Source: Corallium rubrum (taxonomy: Eukaryota; Cnidaria; Anthozoa; Scleralcyonacea; Coralliidae). From it: a stretch of 64,000 nucleotides of DNA. The position numbers and the translations under genes are program-made. The stretch spans positions 5,684,280 to 5,748,279 of the forward strand of contig OZ036004.1 of the NCBI GenBank assembly GCA_964035015.1. The letters run 5' to 3'. A model generated the notes under the pieces. It was not told the origin of the DNA. It was given only the letters and a program-made list of their open reading frames with translations, and did not search any database. Numbering within the stretch: the stretch's first letter is position 1; the number at the start of each line of letters is the position of its first letter. This document shows, piece after piece, positions 8,857 through 20,000 of the stretch.

Positions 8857-9304
8857 TATTAAGAGGCTCTCAAAAACTTATCATCATTCCAACAACGTCT
8901 ATAGTACATCACATTAAAAATTGACAATGATTCAAACTTCAAATACTTACTGTAAGCTTGTAAAAACTTCTATTCTTGAAATAAATATCTTGCTGCTTGA
9001 ACTTGAATGATTTCTCTCAATCTATAGCATTGGCTTACATGAAGTAGTTGGTTTACAATTTTGGCGCAACATGTTTTTTTCATCGCGGGCGGAACTCTAA
9101 CGGTTGATTAGCGAGAGAGTTTTGCAACGAGTGGATGTGTTTCATGCTTGTCATGGAACTGCTTGCGAGCACTTCTGAGTTTCCACATTGTCGTGTTCTA
9201 GCTGGTGAGGACATCATAAAGACCAATGATACCGATCTCTTGATCTTGTAGAAGAACTTACAGATCTAATTGGGGAGGCTGTCACGACAGGAAACTAGGA
9301 GCGT

Positions 9305-9315
9305 CCGCCATGTTG
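9305..9315 (-). promoter_or_regulatory. YY1-like ATGGCGG motif, left arm
   Basis: The minus strand reads CAACATGGCGG, which fits the YY1 consensus core AANATGGCGG. The same 11 bases occur in the right arm at 59551-59561 and in the TTA-flanked element at 6841-6851. A regulatory role is inference only. Confidence 0.35.
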
Positions 9316-9802
9316 TAAAACATAAACTTGTCCCTAGCTCGATAAGTGTCGAAGACAAGGAAATTTTAAAACTTAGAAACATAAGTGTGAATGTCTAATC
9401 TCTCGCTTAGGTTGTATTTTGGTTTCCCTTTTGGACTTCCGGTTTTAGTTAGGTGTAATTTCCCTGGTTTTTAAAATTGGGCTACGGCTCATGCCATTTT
9501 TACCGCAGAATACTTATACTGCATATATTAAAAAGTTTTCCTGAGCAAAGTCGCTGTCAAAATGATCGGGGGACTGCCGGTAACACTCGTAGATAAAAAT
9601 AATCGTCACTAATGTCACAGAAACGGTTTGAAAAGACACATTCCAAAGCGGCAAAAAGCCGCATAAATTAAGACGACTCACTTTCAGACCGCACCACAGC
9701 AGCCCAAAACTTGTAATCCACATTTAGGTTAACGTTGCGCAGGTTGACAGCATAAGCTATGGTGGTTTAATTTAAACAAAATATAATTTAAAATCTGTAT
9801 AC

Positions 9803-9850
9803 CATATTCGGGTTGAGCGTCTCGCACGCTTTCCAAAAATAGATGTCTCA
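9803..9850 (+). repeat. Diverged satellite-core piece in left arm
   Basis: ATTCGGGTTGAGCGTCTCGC and the following CTTTCCAAAAATAGATGTCTC match the 128-bp monomer core (TTCGGGTAGAGCGCCTCGCG, CTTTCCAAAAATGTGTGTTTC) with a few differences. It lies outside the pentanucleotide array and is inverted relative to the satellite just inside it. Confidence 0.85.
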
Positions 9851-9851
9851 C

Positions 9852-10098
9852 AGAGTCGAGTCGAGTAGAGTAGAGTAGAGTAGAGTAGAGTAGAGTAGAG
9901 TAGAGTAGAGAGTAGAGTAGAGTAGAGTAGAGTAGAGTAGAGTAGAGTAGAGTAGAGTAGAGTAGAGTAGAGTAGAGTAGAGAGTAGAGTAGAGTAGTAG
10001 AGTAGAGTAGAGTAGAGTAGACTAGAGTAGAGTAGAGTAGAGTAAGTACTCTATCTACTCTACTCTATAATCTACTCTACTCTACTCTACACTACTCT
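9852..10098. repeat. GAGTA pentanucleotide array with internal flip, left
   Basis: Two GTCGA units are followed by about 35 GAGTA units (interrupted near 9908, 9983 and 9998). At 10045 the sequence switches to the complementary TACTC phase for about 50 bp. The switch makes a local perfect hairpin. The right-hand array has no such flip. Confidence 0.95.
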
Positions 10099-10107
10099 AG
10101 ACCTAAC

Positions 10108-11090
10108 AAAACACGGTTTAGTCCCAGGCCCCGAGAGACACATTTTTGGAAAGCCCGCGAGGCGCTCTACCCGAATTTCGAGGTTTGGTCCCATGGGACC
10201 TAAAACTGTGGGCGTGGCAGCCCAAATCAAAACACGGTTTAGTCCCAGGCCGAAACACATTTTGGAAAGCCCGCGAGGCGCTCTACGAATTTCGAGTTTG
10301 GTCCCGGGACCAACGGGGCGTGGGCCCAAATAAGGTCAAAAACACGGTTTAGTCCCAGGCCGAGAGACACATTTTTGGAAAGCCCGCGAGGCGCTCTACC
10401 CGAATTTCGAGGTTTGGTCCCATGGGACCTAAAACTGTGGGCGTGGCAGCCCAAATAAGGTCAAAAACACGGTTTAGTCCCGAGGCCCCGAAAGACACAT
10501 TTTTGGAAAGCCCGCGAGGCGCTCTACCCGAATTTCGAGGTTTGGTCCCATGGGACCCCAACGCGTGGGCGTGGCGGCCCAAATAAGGTCAAAAACACGG
10601 TTTAGTCCCGAGGGCCCGAAAGACACATTTTTGGAAAGCCCGCGAGGCGCTCTACCCGAATTTCGAGGTTTGGTCCCGCGGGACCCCAACGCGTGGGCGT
10701 GGCGGCCCAAATAAGGTCAAAAACACGGTTTAGTCCCGAGGCCCGAGAGACACATTTTTGGAAAGCCCGCGAGGCGCTCTACCCGAATTTCGAGGTTTGG
10801 TCCCATGGGACCCCAACGCGTGGGCGTGGCGGCCCAAATAAGGTCAAAAACACGGTTTAGTCCCGAGGCCCCGAAACACACATTTTTGGAAAGCCCGCGA
10901 GGCGCTCTACCCGAATTTCGAGGTTTGGTCCCGCGGGACCCCAACGCGTGGGCGTGGCGGCCCAAATAAGGTCAAAAACACGGTTTAGTCCCGAGGGACC
11001 GAAAGACACATTTTTGGAAAGCCCGCGAGGCGCTCTACCCGAATTTCGAGGTTTGGTCCCGCGGGACCCCAACGCGTGGGCGTGGCGGCC
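10108..11090 (-). repeat. Heterogeneous outer edge of left array
   Basis: About eight units differ in length and sequence. The outermost carry GGTCCCATGGGACC and GGCAGCC with a TAAAACTGTGGGCG spacer, like the right subfamily. The next units mix CATG with the CCAACGCGTGGG spacer, and only then does the pure left type appear. Diverged edges with a homogenised interior are the known outcome of unequal exchange in satellites. Confidence 0.85.
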
Positions 11091-14000
11091 CAAATAAGGT
11101 CAAAAACACGGTTTAGTCCCGAGGGACCGAAACACACATTTTTGGAAAGCCCGCGAGGCGCTCTACCCGAATTTCGAGGTTTGGTCCCGCGGGACCCCAA
11201 CGCGTGGGCGTGGCGGCCCAAATAAGGTCAAAAACACGGTTTAGTCCCGAGGGACCGAAACACACATTTTTGGAAAGCCCGCGAGGCGCTCTACCCGAAT
11301 TTCGAGGTTTGGTCCCGCGGGACCCCAACGCGTGGGCGTGGCGGCCCAAATAAGGTCAAAAACACGGTTTAGTCCCGAGGGACCGAAACACACATTTTTG
11401 GAAAGCCCGCGAGGCGCTCTACCCGAATTTCGAGGTTTGGTCCCGCGGGACCCCAACGCGTGGGCGTGGCGGCCCAAATAAGGTCAAAAACACGGTTTAG
11501 TCCCGAGGGACCGAAACACACATTTTTGGAAAGCCCGCGAGGCGCTCTACCCGAATTTCGAGGTTTGGTCCCGCGGGACCCCAACGCGTGGGCGTGGCGG
11601 CCCAAATAAGGTCAAAAACACGGTTTAGTCCCGAGGGACCGAAACACACATTTTTGGAAAGCCCGCGAGGCGCTCTACCCGAATTTCGAGGTTTGGTCCC
11701 GCGGGACCCCAACGCGTGGGCGTGGCGGCCCAAATAAGGTCAAAAACACGGTTTAGTCCCGAGGGACCGAAGACACATTTTTGGAAAGCCCGCGAGGCGC
11801 TCTACCCGAATTTCGAGGTTTGGTCCCGCGGGACCCCAACGCGTGGGCGTGGCGGCCCAAATAAGGTCAAAAACACGGTTTAGTCCCGAGGGACCGAAAC
11901 ACACATTTTTGGAAAGCCCGCGAGGCGCTCTACCCGAATTTCGAGGTTTGGTCCCGCGGGACCCCAACGCGTGGGCGTGGCGGCCCAAATAAGGTCAAAA
12001 ACACGGTTTAGTCCCGAGGGACCGAAAGACACATTTTTGGAAAGCCCGCGAGGCGCTCTACCCGAATTTCGAGGTTTGGTCCCGCGGGACCCCAACGCGT
12101 GGGCGTGGCGGCCCAAATAAGGTCAAAAACACGGTTTAGTCCCGAGGGACCGAAACACACATTTTTGGAAAGCCCGCGAGGCGCTCTACCCGAATTTCGA
12201 GGTTTGGTCCCGCGGGACCCCAACGCGTGGGCGTGGCGGCCCAAATAAGGTCAAAAACACGGTTTAGTCCCGAGGGACCGAAAGACACATTTTTGGAAAG
12301 CCCGCGAGGCGCTCTACCCGAATTTCGAGGTTTGGTCCCGCGGGACCCCAACGCGTGGGCGTGGCGGCCCAAATAAGGTCAAAAACACGGTTTAGTCCCG
12401 AGGGACCGAAACACACATTTTTGGAAAGCCCGCGAGGCGCTCTACCCGAATTTCGAGGTTTGGTCCCGCGGGACCCCAACGCGTGGGCGTGGCGGCCCAA
12501 ATAAGGTCAAAAACACGGTTTAGTCCCGAGGGACCGAAACACACATTTTTGGAAAGCCCGCGAGGCGCTCTACCCGAATTTCGAGGTTTGGTCCCGCGGG
12601 ACCCCAACGCGTGGGCGTGGCGGCCCAAATAAGGTCAAAAACACGGTTTAGTCCCGAGGGACCGAAACACACATTTTTGGAAAGCCCGCGAGGCGCTCTA
12701 CCCGAATTTCGAGGTTTGGTCCCGCGGGACCCCAACGCGTGGGCGTGGCGGCCCAAATAAGGTCAAAAACACGGTTTAGTCCCGAGGGACCGAAACACAC
12801 ATTTTTGGAAAGCCCGCGAGGCGCTCTACCCGAATTTCGAGGTTTGGTCCCGCGGGACCCCAACGCGTGGGCGTGGCGGCCCAAATAAGGTCAAAAACAC
12901 GGTTTAGTCCCGAGGGACCGAAACACACATTTTTGGAAAGCCCGCGAGGCGCTCTACCCGAATTTCGAGGTTTGGTCCCGCGGGACCCCAACGCGTGGGC
13001 GTGGCGGCCCAAATAAGGTCAAAAACACGGTTTAGTCCCGAGGGACCGAAACACACATTTTTGGAAAGCCCGCGAGGCGCTCTACCCGAATTTCGAGGTT
13101 TGGTCCCGCGGGACCCCAACGCGTGGGCGTGGCGGCCCAAATAAGGTCAAAAACACGGTTTAGTCCCGAGGGACCGAAACACACATTTTTGGAAAGCCCG
13201 CGAGGCGCTCTACCCGAATTTCGAGGTTTGGTCCCGCGGGACCCCAACGCGTGGGCGTGGCGGCCCAAATAAGGTCAAAAACACGGTTTAGTCCCGAGGG
13301 ACCGAAACACACATTTTTGGAAAGCCCGCGAGGCGCTCTACCCGAATTTCGAGGTTTGGTCCCGCGGGACCCCAACGCGTGGGCGTGGCGGCCCAAATAA
13401 GGTCAAAAACACGGTTTAGTCCCGAGGGACCGAAACACACATTTTTGGAAAGCCCGCGAGGCGCTCTACCCGAATTTCGAGGTTTGGTCCCGCGGGACCC
13501 CAACGCGTGGGCGTGGCGGCCCAAATAAGGTCAAAAACACGGTTTAGTCCCGAGGGACCGAAACACACATTTTTGGAAAGCCCGCGAGGCGCTCTACCCG
13601 AATTTCGAGGTTTGGTCCCGCGGGACCCCAACGCGTGGGCGTGGCGGCCCAAATAAGGTCAAAAACACGGTTTAGTCCCGAGGGACCGAAACACACATTT
13701 TTGGAAAGCCCGCGAGGCGCTCTACCCGAATTTCGAGGTTTGGTCCCGCGGGACCCCAACGCGTGGGCGTGGCGGCCCAAATAAGGTCAAAAACACGGTT
13801 TAGTCCCGAGGGACCGAAACACACATTTTTGGAAAGCCCGCGAGGCGCTCTACCCGAATTTCGAGGTTTGGTCCCGCGGGACCCCAACGCGTGGGCGTGG
13901 CGGCCCAAATAAGGTCAAAAACACGGTTTAGTCCCGAGGGACCGAAACACACATTTTTGGAAAGCCCGCGAGGCGCTCTACCCGAATTTCGAGGTTTGGT

Positions 14001-17000
14001 CCCGCGGGACCCCAACGCGTGGGCGTGGCGGCCCAAATAAGGTCAAAAACACGGTTTAGTCCCGAGGGACCGAAACACACATTTTTGGAAAGCCCGCGAG
14101 GCGCTCTACCCGAATTTCGAGGTTTGGTCCCGCGGGACCCCAACGCGTGGGCGTGGCGGCCCAAATAAGGTCAAAAACACGGTTTAGTCCCGAGGGACCG
14201 AAACACACATTTTTGGAAAGCCCGCGAGGCGCTCTACCCGAATTTCGAGGTTTGGTCCCGCGGGACCCCAACGCGTGGGCGTGGCGGCCCAAATAAGGTC
14301 AAAAACACGGTTTAGTCCCGAGGGACCGAAACACACATTTTTGGAAAGCCCGCGAGGCGCTCTACCCGAATTTCGAGGTTTGGTCCCGCGGGACCCCAAC
14401 GCGTGGGCGTGGCGGCCCAAATAAGGTCAAAAACACGGTTTAGTCCCGAGGGACCGAAACACACATTTTTGGAAAGCCCGCGAGGCGCTCTACCCGAATT
14501 TCGAGGTTTGGTCCCGCGGGACCCCAACGCGTGGGCGTGGCGGCCCAAATAAGGTCAAAAACACGGTTTAGTCCCGAGGGACCGAAACACACATTTTTGG
14601 AAAGCCCGCGAGGCGCTCTACCCGAATTTCGAGGTTTGGTCCCGCGGGACCCCAACGCGTGGGCGTGGCGGCCCAAATAAGGTCAAAAACACGGTTTAGT
14701 CCCGAGGGACCGAAACACACATTTTTGGAAAGCCCGCGAGGCGCTCTACCCGAATTTCGAGGTTTGGTCCCGCGGGACCCCAACGCGTGGGCGTGGCGGC
14801 CCAAATAAGGTCAAAAACACGGTTTAGTCCCGAGGGACCGAAACACACATTTTTGGAAAGCCCGCGAGGCGCTCTACCCGAATTTCGAGGTTTGGTCCCG
14901 CGGGACCCCAACGCGTGGGCGTGGCGGCCCAAATAAGGTCAAAAACACGGTTTAGTCCCGAGGGACCGAAACACACATTTTTGGAAAGCCCGCGAGGCGC
15001 TCTACCCGAATTTCGAGGTTTGGTCCCGCGGGACCCCAACGCGTGGGCGTGGCGGCCCAAATAAGGTCAAAAACACGGTTTAGTCCCGAGGGACCGAAAC
15101 ACACATTTTTGGAAAGCCCGCGAGGCGCTCTACCCGAATTTCGAGGTTTGGTCCCGCGGGACCCCAACGCGTGGGCGTGGCGGCCCAAATAAGGTCAAAA
15201 ACACGGTTTAGTCCCGAGGGACCGAAACACACATTTTTGGAAAGCCCGCGAGGCGCTCTACCCGAATTTCGAGGTTTGGTCCCGCGGGACCCCAACGCGT
15301 GGGCGTGGCGGCCCAAATAAGGTCAAAAACACGGTTTAGTCCCGAGGGACCGAAACACACATTTTTGGAAAGCCCGCGAGGCGCTCTACCCGAATTTCGA
15401 GGTTTGGTCCCGCGGGACCCCAACGCGTGGGCGTGGCGGCCCAAATAAGGTCAAAAACACGGTTTAGTCCCGAGGGCCGAAACACACATTTTTGGAAAGC
15501 CCGCGAGGCGCTCTACCCGAATTTCGAGGTTTGGTCCCGCGGGACCCCAACGCGTGGGCGTGGCGGCCCAAATAAGGTCAAAAACACGGTTTAGTCCCGA
15601 GGGACCGAAACACACATTTTTGGAAAGCCCGCGAGGCGCTCTACCCGAATTTCGAGGTTTGGTCCCGCGGGACCCCAACGCGTGGGCGTGGCGGCCCAAA
15701 TAAGGTCAAAAACACGGTTTAGTCCCGAGGGACCGAAACACACATTTTTGGAAAGCCCGCGAGGCGCTCTACCCGAATTTCGAGGTTTGGTCCCGCGGGA
15801 CCCCAACGCGTGGGCGTGGCGGCCCAAATAAGGTCAAAAACACGGTTTAGTCCCGAGGGACCGAAACACACATTTTTGGAAAGCCCGCGAGGCGCTCTAC
15901 CCGAATTTCGAGGTTTGGTCCCGCGGGACCCCAACGCGTGGGCGTGGCGGCCCAAATAAGGTCAAAAACACGGTTTAGTCCCGAGGGACCGAAACACACA
16001 TTTTTGGAAAGCCCGCGAGGCGCTCTACCCGAATTTCGAGGTTTGGTCCCGCGGGACCCCAACGCGTGGGCGTGGCGGCCCAAATAAGGTCAAAAACACG
16101 GTTTAGTCCCGAGGGACCGAAACACACATTTTTGGAAAGCCCGCGAGGCGCTCTACCCGAATTTCGAGGTTTGGTCCCGCGGGACCCCAACGCGTGGGCG
16201 TGGCGGCCCAAATAAGGTCAAAAACACGGTTTAGTCCCGAGGGACCGAAACACACATTTTTGGAAAGCCCGCGAGGCGCTCTACCCGAATTTCGAGGTTT
16301 GGTCCCGCGGGACCCCAACGCGTGGGCGTGGCGGCCCAAATAAGGTCAAAAACACGGTTTAGTCCCGAGGGACCGAAACACACATTTTTGGAAAGCCCGC
16401 GAGGCGCTCTACCCGAATTTCGAGGTTTGGTCCCGCGGGACCCCAACGCGTGGGCGTGGCGGCCCAAATAAGGTCAAAAACACGGTTTAGTCCCGAGGGA
16501 CCGAAACACACATTTTTGGAAAGCCCGCGAGGCGCTCTACCCGAATTTCGAGGTTTGGTCCCGCGGGACCCCAACGCGTGGGCGTGGCGGCCCAAATAAG
16601 GTCAAAAACACGGTTTAGTCCCGAGGGACCGAAACACACATTTTTGGAAAGCCCGCGAGGCGCTCTACCCGAATTTCGAGGTTTGGTCCCGCGGGACCCC
16701 AACGCGTGGGCGTGGCGGCCCAAATAAGGTCAAAAACACGGTTTAGTCCCGAGGGACCGAAACACACATTTTTGGAAAGCCCGCGAGGCGCTCTACCCGA
16801 ATTTCGAGGTTTGGTCCCGCGGGACCCCAACGCGTGGGCGTGGCGGCCCAAATAAGGTCAAAAACACGGTTTAGTCCCGAGGGACCGAAACACACATTTT
16901 TGGAAAGCCCGCGAGGCGCTCTACCCGAATTTCGAGGTTTGGTCCCGCGGGACCCCAACGCGTGGGCGTGGCGGCCCAAATAAGGTCAAAAACACGGTTT

Positions 17001-20000
17001 AGTCCCGAGGGACCGAAACACACATTTTTGGAAAGCCCGCGAGGCGCTCTACCCGAATTTCGAGGTTTGGTCCCGCGGGACCCCAACGCGTGGGCGTGGC
17101 GGCCCAAATAAGGTCAAAAACACGGTTTAGTCCCGAGGGACCGAAACACACATTTTTGGAAAGCCCGCGAGGCGCTCTACCCGAATTTCGAGGTTTGGTC
17201 CCGCGGGACCCCAACGCGTGGGCGTGGCGGCCCAAATAAGGTCAAAAACACGGTTTAGTCCCGAGGGACCGAAACACACATTTTTGGAAAGCCCGCGAGG
17301 CGCTCTACCCGAATTTCGAGGTTTGGTCCCGCGGGACCCCAACGCGTGGGCGTGGCGGCCCAAATAAGGTCAAAAACACGGTTTAGTCCCGAGGGACCGA
17401 AACACACATTTTTGGAAAGCCCGCGAGGCGCTCTACCCGAATTTCGAGGTTTGGTCCCGCGGGACCCCAACGCGTGGGCGTGGCGGCCCAAATAAGGTCA
17501 AAAACACGGTTTAGTCCCGAGGGACCGAAACACACATTTTTGGAAAGCCCGCGAGGCGCTCTACCCGAATTTCGAGGTTTGGTCCCGCGGGACCCCAACG
17601 CGTGGGCGTGGCGGCCCAAATAAGGTCAAAAACACGGTTTAGTCCCGAGGGACCGAAACACACATTTTTGGAAAGCCCGCGAGGCGCTCTACCCGAATTT
17701 CGAGGTTTGGTCCCGCGGGACCCCAACGCGTGGGCGTGGCGGCCCAAATAAGGTCAAAAACACGGTTTAGTCCCGAGGGACCGAAACACACATTTTTGGA
17801 AAGCCCGCGAGGCGCTCTACCCGAATTTCGAGGTTTGGTCCCGCGGGACCCCAACGCGTGGGCGTGGCGGCCCAAATAAGGTCAAAAACACGGTTTAGTC
17901 CCGAGGGACCGAAACACACATTTTTGGAAAGCCCGCGAGGCGCTCTACCCGAATTTCGAGGTTTGGTCCCGCGGGACCCCAACGCGTGGGCGTGGCGGCC
18001 CAAATAAGGTCAAAAACACGGTTTAGTCCCGAGGGACCGAAACACACATTTTTGGAAAGCCCGCGAGGCGCTCTACCCGAATTTCGAGGTTTGGTCCCGC
18101 GGGACCCCAACGCGTGGGCGTGGCGGCCCAAATAAGGTCAAAAACACGGTTTAGTCCCGAGGGACCGAAACACACATTTTTGGAAAGCCCGCGAGGCGCT
18201 CTACCCGAATTTCGAGGTTTGGTCCCGCGGGACCCCAACGCGTGGGCGTGGCGGCCCAAATAAGGTCAAAAACACGGTTTAGTCCCGAGGGACCGAAACA
18301 CACATTTTTGGAAAGCCCGCGAGGCGCTCTACCCGAATTTCGAGGTTTGGTCCCGCGGGACCCCAACGCGTGGGCGTGGCGGCCCAAATAAGGTCAAAAA
18401 CACGGTTTAGTCCCGAGGGACCGAAACACACATTTTTGGAAAGCCCGCGAGGCGCTCTACCCGAATTTCGAGGTTTGGTCCCGCGGGACCCCAACGCGTG
18501 GGCGTGGCGGCCCAAATAAGGTCAAAAACACGGTTTAGTCCCGAGGGACCGAAACACACATTTTTGGAAAGGCGAGGCGCTCTACCCGAATTTCGAGGTT
18601 TGGTCCCGCGGGACCCCAACGCGTGGGCGTGGCGGCCCAAATAAGGTCAAAAACACGGTTTAGTCCCGAGGGACCGAAACACACATTTTTGGAAAGCCCG
18701 CGAGGCGCTCTACCCGAATTTCGAGGTTTGGTCCCGCGGGACCCCAACGCGTGGGCGTGGCGGCCCAAATAAGGTCAAAAACACGGTTTAGTCCCGAGGG
18801 ACCGAAACACACATTTTTGGAAAGCCCGCGAGGCGCTCTACCCGAATTTCGAGGTTTGGTCCCGCGGGACCCCAACGCGTGGGCGTGGCGGCCCAAATAA
18901 GGTCAAAAACACGGTTTAGTCCCGAGGGACCGAAACACACATTTTTGGAAAGCCCGCGAGGCGCTCTACCCGAATTTCGAGGTTTGGTCCCGCGGGACCC
19001 CAACGCGTGGGCGTGGCGGCCCAAATAAGGTCAAAAACACGGTTTAGTCCCGAGGGACCGAAACACACATTTTTGGAAAGCCCGCGAGGCGCTCTACCCG
19101 AATTTCGAGGTTTGGTCCCGCGGGACCCCAACGCGTGGGCGTGGCGGCCCAAATAAGGTCAAAAACACGGTTTAGTCCCGAGGGACCGAAACACACATTT
19201 TTGGAAAGCCCGCGAGGCGCTCTACCCGAATTTCGAGGTTTGGTCCCGCGGGACCCCAACGCGTGGGCGTGGCGGCCCAAATAAGGTCAAAAACACGGTT
19301 TAGTCCCGAGGGACCGAAACACACATTTTTGGAAAGCCCGCGAGGCGCTCTACCCGAATTTCGAGGTTTGGTCCCGCGGGACCCCAACGCGTGGGCGTGG
19401 CGGCCCAAATAAGGTCAAAAACACGGTTTAGTCCCGAGGGACCGAAACACACATTTTTGGAAAGCCCGCGAGGCGCTCTACCCGAATTTCGAGGTTTGGT
19501 CCCGCGGGACCCCAACGCGTGGGCGTGGCGGCCCAAATAAGGTCAAAAACACGGTTTAGTCCCGAGGGACCGAAACACACATTTTTGGAAAGCCCGCGAG
19601 GCGCTCTACCCGAATTTCGAGGTTTGGTCCCGCGGGACCCCAACGCGTGGGCGTGGCGGCCCAAATAAGGTCAAAAACACGGTTTAGTCCCGAGGGACCG
19701 AAACACACATTTTTGGAAAGCCCGCGAGGCGCTCTACCCGAATTTCGAGGTTTGGTCCCGCGGGACCCCAACGCGTGGGCGTGGCGGCCCAAATAAGGTC
19801 AAAAACACGGTTTAGTCCCGAGGGACCGAAACACACATTTTTGGAAAGCCCGCGAGGCGCTCTACCCGAATTTCGAGGTTTGGTCCCGCGGGACCCCAAC
19901 GCGTGGGCGTGGCGGCCCAAATAAGGTCAAAAACACGGTTTAGTCCCGAGGGACCGAAACACACATTTTTGGAAAGCCCGCGAGGCGCTCTACCCGAATT

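Larger units (their letters stand above)
8057..9852 (+). repeat. Left inverted arm
   Basis: This arm is the reverse complement of 59009-60777, with roughly 90 percent identity by eye in the inner kilobase and lower, indel-rich similarity outward. It holds a TA-flanked MITE (8296-8856), a CCGCCATGTTG site at 9305-9315, and a satellite-like piece at 9803-9850. Two internal segments, 8091-8152 and 8529-8688, run in the opposite sense to the rest of the arm relative to their partners. Open frames shared by both arms, such as 9514-9723 minus, accumulate mostly replacement changes and so look non-coding. Confidence 0.85.

Noticed and set aside
9150..9290. Protein-like stretch in the arm (MELLASTSEFPHC..., then LDLVEELTDLIGEAV in another frame)
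   Set aside because: It needs a frameshift and has stops in both arms. It might be an old exon relic, but I cannot support it without a database match.
9514..9723. A conserved 69-residue protein shared by both arms (also 59184-59366)
   Set aside because: Differences between the arms are mostly amino-acid replacements and the frame ends differ, so there is no sign of selection on the protein.
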